A model generated the notes under the pieces. The model ran no database searches. It was not told where the DNA came from and saw only the letters and a list, made by a program, of their open reading frames with translations. A program made the position numbers and the translations under genes. From Brachionus rotundiformis (lineage: Eukaryota; Rotifera; Eurotatoria; Ploima; Brachionidae): 64,000 bases of DNA. Of this stretch, positions 1 to 10,381 are shown piece after piece (the first letter of the stretch is position 1; the number at the start of each line of letters is the position of its first letter). Where the stretch lies: assembly GCA_016802295.1 (NCBI GenBank), contig JAESIW010000180.1, positions 4,509,975 to 4,573,974 on the forward strand, read 5' to 3'.

Positions 1-188
1 ATTTGATTAATGGACCTAAATGGCTGATTGGATTTAGAGGAAATGAACTTCAACGTTTGAGCAGACAGCTTAGAATTGAGGGAAAAGAGATAAAAGCTAA
101 AAATCCAAATAGATTTCATGAAATAAATAAAAGAATCAAGTACCTGATGTGGCGATACAATCACAAATTCGGTGGTCTTAAAAAATAA
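1..188 (+). CDS. MRPL51: Mitochondrial ribosomal protein mL51, C-terminal exon (5' partial)
   Basis: This is the last 61 residues of a protein whose start lies outside the window; the frame is open from the left edge and ends at TAA 186-188. The segment contains NGPKWLIGFRGNELQRL, a downstream NKRIKYLMWRYN and a short basic tail. This is the order seen in the C-terminus of metazoan mL51 (GPxWLxGxxGNELQR, NKRIRYLYKHFN). mL51 is a structural protein of the large subunit of the mitochondrial ribosome. The gene converges on the ERICH2-like gene (stop codons about 220 bp apart), and the interval is AT-rich with no other feature. Identity rests on remembered family motifs; the upstream exons cannot be seen. 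Confidence 0.8.
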   Translation, partial: LINGPKWLIGFRGNELQRLSRQLRIEGKEIKAKNPNRFHEINKRIKYLMWRYNHKFGGLKK

Positions 189-410
189 AAATATAGATAG
201 TAATTTTTTTAATAAAAGATTTCGACTTGAATTCATTATTTTATTATTTAAATATTAATTCGGCTTATTTATAACAACTATAATTTAATTTAATTTATTT
301 TAATTTAAGGCTAAAAATTGATCAATTTAATTATTTTTTAAAAAAATTAAATAAAAACAAGATTAAATTATAAATTTGGACGGTATTGAATTTAATTGTT
401 TTTTAATCGT

Positions 411-1178
411 TTATGCTTTGTTTTCTAATACATGGTCATTTCCAGAATCGATATTTTGGTCAGAATCAGTTTCCTCCTCGTCACTATCAGAATCGTCATC
501 ACTTTCCAAATCATCCTCATCGTCGTCTTCACTCTCTTCTTCGCTTGAATCCCCAGATTCACTATTTTGATCTTCATCACTTGATTCACTTAATTTTGAT
601 TCTATCAAGGGTAAAAAATCTTTAGCTGTTTTATTATTTGGTTCATACATTAGAATGAACGAGCACAATTTGTGAGCATCTTCCCATTTTTTTTCCATAA
701 CATAGACCAAAAATTCCTGCAGCAACTCATTCGGAGCTTTGAGATTTTTTCTAAAGTCTGCATCACTGCCACTATCTTCTGAGTCACTGTCATTCAATCT
801 TATAGGACTGAGACGATTTTGTTTTAGAACCACATTTTGGGGACACTTATCACTGATTTTCGATCCTTGTAATGTCAACTTTTTTCCTTTGCTTGTCGTA
901 GGACTGAGGGGAGTCAATTTTCCGCTTGGTACTCGCTTATTTTCCTTTATTTTATTATTCATAGCCGAGATTTCGCTTAATTGTTTCATCATTATATTAA
1001 AGCGTTGCAAAGCTTTGTCATTTTTAATATCCTGTTCATTTACGTCGTTGGCAAAAGAAAATTTTTTTTCGTCTTCTTTTTTGCCATTTGTTAATTTTGG
1101 CAGTTGATGTGGAATTTTGGGTTTAATGGATGAAATGGAACAAATTGAAGAAGCAGATGATTTACGTGATGAGCTCAT
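411..1178 (-). CDS. ERICH2: ERICH2-like glutamate-rich protein
   Basis: Single open frame of 255 residues from ATG at 1178. The first half is low-complexity and basic or serine-rich. The only conserved-looking block is at about residues 150-195 (LLQEFLVYVMEKKWEDAHKL, then CSFILMYEPNN, then AKDFLPLIESKL), which resembles the C-terminal block of glutamate-rich protein 2: a short helical, TPR-like region ending in an IYEP motif. The last 60 residues are an acidic Ser/Asp/Glu tract. The molecular role of ERICH2 is poorly known and none is assigned here. A further 5' exon is possible because vertebrate ERICH2 is longer. The 3' end faces the mL51 exon. Confidence 0.65.
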   Translation of the reverse strand: MSSSRKSSASSICSISSIKPKIPHQLPKLTNGKKEDEKKFSFANDVNEQDIKNDKALQRFNIMMKQLSEISAMNNKIKENKRVPSGKLTPLSPTTSKGKKLTLQGSKISDKCPQNVVLKQNRLSPIRLNDSDSEDSGSDADFRKNLKAPNELLQEFLVYVMEKKWEDAHKLCSFILMYEPNNKTAKDFLPLIESKLSESSDEDQNSESGDSSEEESEDDDEDDLESDDDSDSDEEETDSDQNIDSGNDHVLENKA

Positions 1179-1539
1179 TTTACTTTCTAAATCAAATAAA
1201 TTTAAATTATTTAATTTTTATTTTAAAATACTAGAGCTTGAATACAAGTTCAAGTCGCAGTTCTATTTTACAACTACTACTAATACTAAAATAATTTTTA
1301 TTTTTATCCTTTATTAATTAATATCAGCTCTACCCAGTACAGATAAAGGAAAAAAACTGAATTTTTTGCCATAATTTTTAAATATCATATTTGGGCTCAA
1401 TAAATTTCCTAATACAAAATTAAAATAAAAAAGTTTCGACACCAAATTTAATTAAGTTATAATTTACCATTAAAATTTTCAGTACACTATCTTTCTTTTA
1501 ATAAATATTAAAAATAAATCTACAAAATTTTGGAAAGTA

Positions 1540-2190
1540 TTGTTAAACAAAGGTTAATGCTACAACTTGAAGAAAATAATCTCATAGCTGGAAGTCTGCA
1601 TTGATTCAATCCAAAGAAAAATTGTGTGACTTATCTCCTTGAAAAGCTTGATATTATCACGATTCTAATAGAATGATATTATTTGCGGATGATTGGAAAA
1701 TACTCACCATAATAAAAATTTTTAGCAAAGCGATACTTCAGAGAGATCTAGATTCAATATTCCAATGGATAGATGTTAGAGGTTTCTTGGAATGCAAAAG
1801 CAAACGTTTACAAGCAGAGAGGAGACATTTTGAGTAAGATTGTATACATTCATGGTGAGACTTCACCTGGACTAAACAGTGAAAGTATGGATGCGCTAGA
1901 GAAGGTGCACGAACAAGCAAAAAAGATCCCTGTGCCGCTAAGAAGTATGTCTTATGATCCCTGTGCCGCTAGCAGCTGCAATTAGCGCTATACCTGATTT
2001 TTTCCAAACAGAGTAGTTCCGTAATAGAATAAGTTTCTGGAAAATATGGTAACATCTAAGTCAACCGCAGTTTTGAAAGCTGCTCTAGATACATTTAATG
2101 GAATAGGATGCTTCATTTTCTTACTGCCTAATGGCATTGATGAGCTCAGACACTCTACATTTTAGGTGTCGCAGTAAATACTTCTACTAC
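1540..2190 (+). mobile_element. Degenerate LINE fragment (reverse transcriptase to C-terminal region)
   Basis: The plus strand carries broken reverse-transcriptase sequence: an ILFADDWKIL box near 1672 (the catalytic FADD motif), then QRDLDSIFQWIDV near 1740. A frameshifted C-terminal block with YIHGETSPGL and LEKVHEQAKKIP follows (1845-1930), recalling the LRPHLDYAVQVW...LEKVQRRATKI block of Jockey/CR1-like LINEs. Stops and frameshifts show it is dead. Ends are approximate. The same C-terminal block recurs at 21.7-22.1 kb. The flanks (1179-1540 and 2190-2590) are AT-rich with nothing else recognised. Confidence 0.7.
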
Positions 2191-2589
2191 TTTAAGCATT
2201 TTAACACTAAGTAAATCTATATTTTAACATTTTTATTTTCTTTTACTCAAATCAGACTATTTCAACTGAATTATCGATATAACTTCAAAATATTTTATAT
2301 TTGATTATTTTCAAATAATTTACAGTTAAAAGTATTTAAAGTTTTTTAAAAAATTTTACTACGAGCTCAAAAAGTAGTTATTATTTGTTAAAAAGGAACA
2401 ATTTTGTCAACTAACTTACTTTTAATTTGATTGTTTGTAAATTAAGTTTGAGGTTTTAAACCCAACAATTTATGCTTTAAAAATAGATAAAAACAATTTT
2501 AACAAATTTTATTATAATACATGTTTATTTTAAATTGATGAAACAATAATCAAAAAATATCGATACTTTTGAAGTTAAGATAAGAGACT

Positions 2590-4488
2590 TTACTCATCAT
2601 CATCCTCAGTAACAACTCTTTTCTTTTTCTTTTTCGACGAGCTTTTACGTCGGTCATCATAATCGCTTTCACTTTCATAATCATCACTTTCATATTCGTT
2701 TTGCTTAGCCTTATTCAATCTCCTATCACGGTCAGATTCGTCACTAGATGAATAAATTGACACTTTACTTTCATTCCTCGAACCCCGTTTGAATTTACTT
2801 TTAATTTCAGATAGTGAAATTCCATTATCATCATCACTGTATCTATCTTCCAAATACTTGGCAGATAAACCTTTTTGATGTGACTTTTCTCTCATTCGTC
2901 TTTGTTGGTTTTGTCTTCTTGAAGCTGCTTTGAGCTTTTCTTCTTCCTGTTTCATAAGTTCCAAGCGTTTATTCTCAGGGTTTTTGGTCAATTCGTTTAA
3001 AATTTTGACTTTTTTTGTTTTTGAGCCACACTCTACCAAAGACATGGTCATTTTTCTATGTGTCATAGAATCGATTGAGTGTGGTCTAAAAGTTAGTTTT
3101 GTCTTAAATACAGTTTGACCCTGTAAAACATTTCCCTGACGGACAAATAAGTGGTTTTGATTGCCTTGAATATTTGCCTTATAAACATCGAATATCTCAT
3201 TTCCGAGGAAAAGAGATAAACTGCCGTCAGACCATTTGACAATTTTGGCATTTGATTGCTTCATTAGGTTGCCATCAGCATCTTTCTCGTACCGCCAGCG
3301 AATTGTGTTTTCAACTTTAAGTCTGACTCTAGTTTTTCCCTCTTCGTCCAGAGTGTCACTTTTGGCAGGGTTCTCGTCTTCATATGTGTCCGGGTCGAAT
3401 GGTTTCGGCTCAACACTGAGAAAATTAGGCAATTTAACAAAATGGACTTCGCTTCCTAAATCGGTTTTGACTCTTGGAATTTCTATGTCAATTATTTCTT
3501 CCTCCTCCTCTTCCTCTTCTTCTTCCTCTTCATGCATTTCGTTAGCTTGCTCTTCCATTTCCTGCTCTTCTTTATCACTTTCAGATAAATCTGCCAGCTC
3601 GTCACCAAATACTTCAGCAGCAGCCTTGGGGGCTTTGTTCACAATATCTTCATCACTTCCTGATCCTTTTTGGTTCTCTTCTTCATTGTTGCTTTCGTTC
3701 TGTTCCTCTTCAGCTTGTTCTTGTTCCTTGTCTTCACTCTCTTTAAAAATTAAATTATCTTGGAAATCAACCAATTTTTCACATAATTAAAGATAGTTAG
3801 TTAAGTGAAGACTTTTTAGTTAAAATTAATTAGAAAATTATTAAAAATAATTCATTTTCAAGTGTCTATTTTAATTAATAAAATTTATAATAATTTACTT
3901 TTTTAAATAATTTTAATGACAATTTTTTTTAATTTATAAAATTATCTTATAATTATTAAATAAAAGAAGAACTCGGTTTTCATTTCAAGGTAATAGCCTG
4001 TCGATTAATCTTTAAATTGAAATTAAATTGAACAGAAAGAATATTTTAATTAAGATTTCTAAATAAATTAATGAAAAAGTAGAAAAATGCTATAGTTTTA
4101 TTTATTTAGAAAATTAAAATAACCAACTTCGGTTGGTAAGCCGCTTGGAGATCGAGCGCTCTCCTTTCGGCAAAATCATTTAAATTTGTTTTTAATATAA
4201 AAATATTTATTTTTTCTGAGTTTGAACTAAAAAAATTACAAAAAATAATTTCATGAGATGATTTGTATATAAGTTGGTAAAAATAAAGTCGGTTGCCAAA
4301 ATTTTGATGTTAAAGCTAATCAAAGACAAGTGATAGATAATGAATATGAGTCTATATCTAATAGATAAAAGATAATTCTTATTCAAATATTATTTCATGA
4401 TATTGATCAAACGCTTCAAATCAAATAAAAAATTTTACAACTTACCATTTTCTGAACCGCTGCCAAATATATCATCGATACCAGACAT
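2590..4488 (-). CDS. LEO1: RNA polymerase-associated protein LEO1 (Paf1 complex)
   Basis: Two exons are read: 4446-4488 (MSGIDDIFGSGSEN, donor GTAAG) and 2590-3758 (acceptor CAAG), separated by a 687-bp intron. The join keeps phase 1 and gives a 403-residue protein. LEO1 is a Paf1 complex subunit that travels with elongating RNA polymerase II and supports histone modification. The order fits the family: short DDIFGS-type N-terminus, acidic Glu/Asp region (about 20-95), the Leo1 core (about 100-270, with FVKLPNFLSVEPKPFDP, ENTIRWRY, SNAKIVKWSDGSLSLFLG and a HLFVRQ segment), then a basic and acidic disordered tail. The ATG at 3774 inside the long frame is a weaker alternative start, because the upstream exon matches the family N-terminus and splices in frame. 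Confidence 0.93.
4122..4171. other. Paired GC-rich hairpins in LEO1 intron 1 (candidate structured RNA)
   Basis: Two adjacent hairpins stand out in AT-rich intron sequence. The first has arms ACCAAC (4122-4127) and GTTGGT (4132-4137) around a TTCG tetraloop. After AA comes GCCG (4140-4143) pairing with CGGC (4168-4171), which encloses GGAGA (4147-4151) pairing with TCTCC (4160-4164) over an 8-nt loop. The first hairpin shares ACCARC-N4-GYTGGTAAG with another cluster at 45355. No known RNA family was recognised. The strand of any transcript is unknown. Confidence 0.5.
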
Positions 4489-4749
4489 TCTAATAAAAGA
4501 AAAGAAAAGGAAATTAAAAAATTGAACAAAAATGTTATCATAAAGCTTGGTCAAAAGCTTTGCCATTTTAAAAATTTACTTAAATATTTTAGAAAATTTA
4601 TTTACATCTAAACGGAACTTCTAATTGAATAGTAACATTTTTAAACATGTTCATTTAAACAATTTTTGAATTTTTATTTTGTTAAATTTTGATTTAAATA
4701 CAAAAAGAATGTTTATGTCTTGAAAATTTGACTTATTGAAAATAAATTC

Positions 4750-5908
4750 TTAATAGCCTAAATCTCTTTCAGTTTTAACAGAGGATGCGTCAACAAAATG
4801 CTGATTAGATCCAAGTTCATCACTAAACTCATAATTCATGGTATGTGGCTGAGGTTCTTCGGGAATTTTTGGAGATTGTTTGAAATTTTGCACCATATCC
4901 TCTTGGTACTGGTCACTGTGAAAATTATTTTGCATAATCATATTAGATCCAAGTTCATAGCTTAACTCATAATTCATTGGTTGAGGCTCCTCGGGAATTT
5001 TTGGAGATTGCTTAAAATTTTGTAAAACTGGTTCGTGTTGTGACTGGTCACTGGGACAATTATTAGTTTCGGCTTGCTCAGATGAATTATCTTGCATGAA
5101 TAAAATTTGTAATTTTTCCATGCTTTCAATGTCAATGTATTCTTTATAGATCAGCAATTCGGCATATTTGGTGCAAGAATCGATGAATCCATCGTCAATA
5201 TTCTGGTTTCTCTTTTCAATGGTGATCATTATTCTATTTGCTAGTTTCTTTAAATCATCATCAGAAATTTCTTCTACATCGTTTTCAACTTCAGGTTCTT
5301 GGTGTACTGGACTTTTGTTTATTATTTGTCTATCACTGGGATTTGGTTCAGTTGGTTCAATTGGTTCAGTTTCCATTTGATTTTCTTTTTCTTGCTTGAT
5401 TACTACATGACTAGTTTTCATTGAGCCTCGTTCTCTCTGTCTTATAGTTGATTTATGATTGGCAAAACGCTCTTCACCAGTTGGTATCGAAATAAAGTCA
5501 TCTCTATTCGAGTCTATCAAATGCTGAATAAAAGAGTTATGTGACGAAGTGTTGTTTCTCAAAATGGCATTTCTATTCTCTTCCAAAATTCTATCTTCAT
5601 CGTCCAGATTCAAATTGGTCAATTCATTTAGCTTTATGTTTTTCAAGTCAACAGGTCTGTTGCGTTTTGAAAAATTTTCAGTAACTATTTAATTTTTAAT
5701 TTAGTTTTATTATTTTAATTTAGGAAATCAAAAACTAACATTCGCGGAATTTTGAATCCAAATGGTCAACTAAAATCAATTCGGGCACATTATCCAAATC
5801 AGCTTGTCTTTGGCATACCAACCCAAGTAATTTGGTTACATATTCTATCGAATCTTTAAGATTATTTGGACTGATTACTCGGTCATATTCAATAGGATAC
5901 ATGTGCTT
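4750..5908 (-). CDS. Uncharacterised multi-exon gene, 3' part
   Basis: Two exons are supported: 5740-5908 (begins after TTCAG, ends before GTTAG) and 4750-5684 (begins after AATAG). They join in frame (phase 1) to give about 367 residues ending at TAA 4750-4752. The first exon looks well folded (YPIEYDRVI, SIEYVTKLLGLVCQRQ, ELILVDHLDSKF). The remainder is acidic and Gln-rich, with a helical-looking stretch (about SDDDLKKLANRIMITIEKR). Near the C-terminus a ~33-residue unit is repeated in tandem, each copy containing NFKQSPKIPEEPQP and ending ELGSN. I do not recognise the family. The upstream exons at 6990-7443 probably belong to the same gene, but the connecting splice phase could not be resolved. 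Confidence 0.6.
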
Positions 5909-6159
5909 CTGAATAAAAAAATATTAAAAAAATTTTATTTAAAAAATGTGATATTTGTAGAATATTGTTTAATTTTTTTAGTGATCTAGTTTTAATAAGC
6001 GAGCCGATTCGCGAAGAAGACTCAAGTGAATTGAATATGTACTTTGAAAATCAACAGATAGAATACTTAGATTAGTATCTTTAAAAAAGATGATTCTTAC
6101 ATTGAGTCAATAGAATTGAGTATAGGTCACTGAGTTAGCTTAAAAAAAATGAAAAAATG

Positions 6160-6790
6160 GATATGTGTATGAAAACGCAGGACTCAAAATAAACGGGACC
6201 AAAACAAAAGTCATCTGCATAAACGCAAAATTGGACATTCACATCACCATAGATGGTGCACTAATTGAATTAAGATAATTAGGAAGCATCATAAGTTAAT
6301 TAATGGGAACGCATAAAGACATTAAGAATAGACTTGGTAAAGCAAAAAGAGCATTTGAAAGACTCAAACCAGTCTGGAAATCAAATGGCTACAGCAAGGA
6401 AACAAAAACCATGTTAAAACTATACTGATGTACCGAGGTGAATGATGGGAAGTGTCTGAGAAAATCCAGGTATTCAATAGAAACCTGAACACCTTCCACA
6501 CTGTTAGCCTGTGCAATATAAAAGAACGAAGTCAGGACCACTGAGTCAATGAAACAAGAACAAATGATTGCGGTGGCTTGGAGATGTACTTAGAATGAAA
6601 CGAAAACGAAAATCAAACAAAGCTTTTAAATGGACACCGCAAAGGTGAAGAAAGATACAAAGACCAGTAATAAAATGGATAACTACAATTACAAAAGAGT
6701 TCGCTCATATGAAAGTGATATCGGGAGATGCAAAGCTTAAGGCAAAAGATCGACTTAATAAAAAAATAAAAAGTATTTACCATAAAAATC
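6160..6790 (+). mobile_element. RTE-type LINE remnant (C-terminal part of reverse transcriptase ORF)
   Basis: Broken plus-strand coding sequence runs in the order LKINGTKTKVICINAK, then LGSIIS, then GTHKDIKNRLGKAKRAFERL, then KPVWKSNGYS and ETKTMLKLY. A shifted tail follows with VFNRNLNTF-like and RWLGDVLRM-like pieces. This order is typical of the region after the palm domain in RTE-clade endonuclease/reverse-transcriptase proteins. Multiple stops and frameshifts make it inactive. It lies between two exon groups of the uncharacterised minus-strand gene, so it is probably an intronic insertion in antisense orientation. Confidence 0.75.
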
Positions 6791-6989
6791 GCTACATAAT
6801 TTTCTATTGTTGAATTTGTCTCAAAGAGAAAACATGAAAAAGTAAATGGATGATAATAGATGAATTTGACACTACGAACCTTGGTCGATCAGTATCTGTC
6901 ATAGAGAAGCACCCAGAAATATTTTTGGTCTTAGGCATGCCAAGTGAACAGCCAGGTGAGCAAAACATGCAAGAATTAAACCACCAAGA

Positions 6990-7443
6990 GTACTCAAGTC
7001 ACTTGAGCTCTCCAATTTAAGTCTTGATATGTAAAAATTATTTTTTCTTACAAAATATCGAAAAAGATGAACAAAGGATGCACAATGAGGCATAAGATAT
7101 TGCTTGTTTAAACGACTAAGGCACAATTTACAGTAGAAATAGGACTCGTTTTGGATACTTTTGTTTTTTAGATGAACATATTTCGGGTCTTGCTTAAATT
7201 GTAAGATACATTCAACGCCTTTAGTTAACTTTAAATCATCACTCAAGACTTACTGATTTTTATAATGAATACCTGAATAAAAACGTTTCGGCTCAAACAT
7301 TTCTACTATCTGCTGAAACTCTGTAGCGTTAGGTTTTTGAAGGTCCGAGCTCATTAACTCGTCCTCATCCTTAAAGGTATAAAATTTGCAATCCACTTAA
7401 AAAGAATTAGTCTAAAAATTACCATAAATGCATGAAAATTCAT
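6990..7443 (-). CDS. Uncharacterised gene, 5' exons with matrin/U1-like zinc finger
   Basis: Exon 7423-7443 encodes MNFHAFM and ends before GTAAT. The next coding block starts at 7369 after TTTAAG with DEDELMSSDLQKPNATEF and EMFEPKRFYS, then continues as LSDDLKLTKGVECILQFKQD and a zinc-finger-like segment YFYCKLC...LMPHCASFVHLF (C-x2-C followed by two His). Between FYS and the second block lie 24 nt (7249-7272) that either form an ultra-short GT-AG intron or hold an in-frame TAA. The coding signal fades near 6990. The finger recalls matrin/U1-type RNA- or DNA-binding fingers. It is likely the 5' half of the gene whose 3' half lies at 4750-5908. Function unknown. Confidence 0.45.
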
Positions 7444-7689
7444 TATTGAAGTTTCCAAGGAATGGAAATTAATTAGAAAACATATTTAAATATAAATGAA
7501 AATTTTAATCAAAATTAATTCAAAGATTTAATTGACAAATTAAAGTTTACAATTTATTTTGAAACTAAAAATTAAAAAAAATTAAAGAATTTTTAAATGT
7601 GCTTTTAAACACGAATGAACAAGGTCTTTTGGCATTTTGGATGTCATACTTAGAGAAGAACAATCAAGATTTTGAATAAATAGATAATT

Positions 7690-7800
7690 CATAGACCAAA
7701 ACATAGAACAAAATCTGGAATGGCAGAGTCCATTGTTCCTAAAATTTATTAATTTCAAGAAAGCCTTTGATAGAATTTGATATTTTATAAGCTTAAACTA
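7690..7800 (+). mobile_element. Short RTE-type LINE fragment
   Basis: The plus strand encodes IEQNLEWQSPLFLKF followed by INFKKAFDRI, matching the IEQSLEWQ...NFIDFEKAFDS block just before the first catalytic Asp of RTE reverse transcriptases. It lies downstream of the 6160-6790 remnant although this block precedes that one within the element, so the two are separate insertions or rearranged. The stretch 7800-9050 is AT-rich and shows nothing else I can name. Confidence 0.6.
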
Positions 7801-9049
7801 AGATATTTTATGATGTTTTAATTGGACTTAATTAAATTTAGTGATAAAAAAGCTCAGGATACATAAATATTTATTATTAGAGACAGTTAATTAGTCAAAT
7901 TAATCGAATAAATAATATTATAGATAGAAAAAATAAAATAATATATTCTATTAAGTGATCGTTTAGATCGTAAGAGATCTATTAATAATACCCCATTTTT
8001 TTTAAGCAAGACACATTTTTTGAAAAAAAATAATTCGAATAAGGGATAATGCTGTACTTTGCAAGATATAACAAAAAGTAAAAGAATACTTAATATTTTT
8101 GAAAGTAAAAAAGACAAATTTTAGTAGCTTTTTTAAGAGAACTTATTAACAATTAAAAAAATATATAAAGAATTCAATGTCAGTACTCCAAAAATGATTT
8201 TAATGCACCAAATTATAAAATTTCCATTAAGAGTTTTGATGTTTGATCTATTATTTGTATTGATTGGTTTTCAAAATCCCAGACTAACTTAAATCTTTAA
8301 GACCATTTTGGTAACTTTCTAAATTTATATTATATTAAAACTAATACAGTTTAATATTTGTGTAACTTTTTATCATCACATTTCAAAAAATTGAATTATT
8401 CATTTTATATAACAAAGAAGCAAAACTTGAAAAAACTCCGTGATAAAAACCCAAACAATATCCAATTATAGATTAAATTTTTATTTTCACTTAATAAAAA
8501 AACCAATTTATTTGATTTTTTACTCTGCATGCTTAGGGCTCCAAGTTGCCTTTTTGTAGTCCATGACGAATCCCTCCAAAAGATCAAAGATCAATGATTC
8601 ATACGTATTTCCTTGTGATTAGACTTTGATCCAAATCATGGACAAAGAGCTCATGGATTTGACCAAATACATTGCTACACTAGAAGGTGCCCTATTTTGA
8701 TGTGAATTTTATTTAAATATTTTTCATAATTTAAAATGAATTCTTCGGACTATTCTGTTGGTTAACCTCACTTCAAATTAAAAGTTTAAATTAGATTTTT
8801 TACTGAATTTATTCATGACTAAATTCATAATTTAAATATTAGAAGAGGACGAGACATAAATGAAAATTAAATTAAATCCATTTAAATTTTTAAAATCAAT
8901 ATAATTTAAGCTTTTCTGTTATCCTCTTTGACTAAAAGAACAAAAAAAAAAACAAAAAATCTATTAAAATAAATTTATAGTGTTTTATTTACAAAAATAA
9001 AATAGTTTTAATTTTACCAAATATTAAAAGTAAAATATAAAAATGGCTT

Positions 9050-10186
9050 TTAAAAAACTAAATTATCGGAAGAAAAAGAATATTTGTGAGCTAGGACCAT
9101 TTTGTCTCGTTTGAACGAAAAAAACTCTTGATTTGAACAAGTTGAACAAAACTTTTCAGCACTCGAATCACACCGCTTTTGACTAAAAAACACAACTCGT
9201 TTGTTTTTAGGCGACTGATTGCGACTAACCGATCGGCACTTGACCAAATCATGGTGAATGTTTCTAAGCTCCAAATCGAAGCAATTCAAACCAACAGCGT
9301 GTCTCTGCTTGTAGGCAATTATGGAATCGGAGTCATCCGAGTCCGAGTCTTCGTAAAAGCACTCATCTGTGGACGAGTCGTAGCTATCCTCTGAACCATT
9401 TGAGTTCCATTTTTTTCTCCTCTTTTTCTTTTGGCAACAATTAATCAAGTTAATTCCAAAATTTTCTATAGAATAGCTCGGCAACCCATCATGCTCAACA
9501 ACACTATCTTCATCTTCACAATCAAAATTCAACTCATTCAAGTAAACACTGTCTGCCGACCTGGACAATGGCCAATCTATGTGCTCTATTAAGGGCGTCA
9601 TTTTAAAACCAGGCTCGTAAACATAAGGCCAAGATTGGTACACAGCGCCTGACGAAATAAAAAACTCGTCTTGCGCCTCCTCCTCCACACAGCCACCAAA
9701 TATATGGCAATCTCTCTCAATTATGTAACCAGGACGCTTCTTTTTGTCGCTCTTAATGGACACTGGCATCTCTCTTTTGGCCGCTAAGAATGGAATCAAA
9801 ACAAGCAAGTCTATTATCAAGTCGAATCTGTAGTATATTTTAGAAATACATAAATCAATATTGGGAAGATCGAACTGACGGATTAAATCAAATAGACAAA
9901 TTTTAATCTTTACAAATAGATGAGCATTCTCGTCTAAATAGGGCTGTTTTGTGGTTGCAGCCTTAATTTTTGTACAACTATTCGACTCGGTAAATCTATA
10001 TGGTTCTAAACTAGCATTTTTATCAATAGTTGTAGATATTTTATTATTTGCATTTGTAATTTGAGTTATTTGAGTTCGATTGGGCTCATTGAGTTGATGG
10101 CTCGGTCCGATTCCATCTATTGATTTTTTCAGACGATTAGCCTGTTTTCTTTGTTTTCTGGATCTGTTCCGATTTTTCTTAGACAT
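9050..10186 (-). CDS. Orphan single-exon protein, function unknown
   Basis: Uninterrupted frame of 378 residues from ATG at 10186 to the TAA at 9050. The N-terminus is strongly basic (SKKNRNRSRKQRKQANRLKK), suggesting a nuclear or nucleolar address. A hydrophobic helix-like stretch lies near 115-135 (FDLIIDLLVLIPFLAA). The middle has aromatic-rich, tryptophan-containing sequence (GAVYQSWPYVYEPGF). A basic KKKRRKKW patch is followed by an acidic Ser/Asp run (about 265-290), and the C-terminus holds CSTC. I recognise no family. Base composition is richer than the flanks, which supports real coding sequence. It could be a lineage-specific gene or one exon of a longer gene. Confidence 0.6.
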   Translation of the reverse strand: MSKKNRNRSRKQRKQANRLKKSIDGIGPSHQLNEPNRTQITQITNANNKISTTIDKNASLEPYRFTESNSCTKIKAATTKQPYLDENAHLFVKIKICLFDLIRQFDLPNIDLCISKIYYRFDLIIDLLVLIPFLAAKREMPVSIKSDKKKRPGYIIERDCHIFGGCVEEEAQDEFFISSGAVYQSWPYVYEPGFKMTPLIEHIDWPLSRSADSVYLNELNFDCEDEDSVVEHDGLPSYSIENFGINLINCCQKKKRRKKWNSNGSEDSYDSSTDECFYEDSDSDDSDSIIAYKQRHAVGLNCFDLELRNIHHDLVKCRSVSRNQSPKNKRVVFFSQKRCDSSAEKFCSTCSNQEFFSFKRDKMVLAHKYSFSSDNLVF

Positions 10187-10330
10187 TGTTGTGTTTGTTT
10201 ATTTTTTTCAAATTTTCTCAATTAAAATATTAAAAAAAACTATTTAATTATATTCATCTTTTTAATTTATTCTAAATATAAGGAAACAAATTTTAATTTA
10301 CATTAATAATAGGTTTTTGATATTGATACG

Positions 10331-10381
10331 GTTCGCGTTTGTCATCAGAATTAAATTATGTCTTTATTGACAAACGCGAAC
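10331..10381. repeat. 14-bp perfect inverted repeat, 23-nt loop
   Basis: GTTCGCGTTTGTCA (10331-10344) is the exact reverse complement of 10368-10381. The arms contain CGCG and are unusually GC-rich for the surroundings. The element lies about 145 bp upstream of the start of the orphan gene (10186), so a promoter-proximal operator, a hairpin or the end of a tiny fold-back element are all possible. Confidence 0.7.

Noticed and set aside
4122..4171. tRNA or spliced-leader RNA gene at the LEO1 intron hairpins
   Set aside because: No A/B box or cloverleaf; TTGGTAAG resembles a donor but no clear Sm site follows, so neither class can be claimed.
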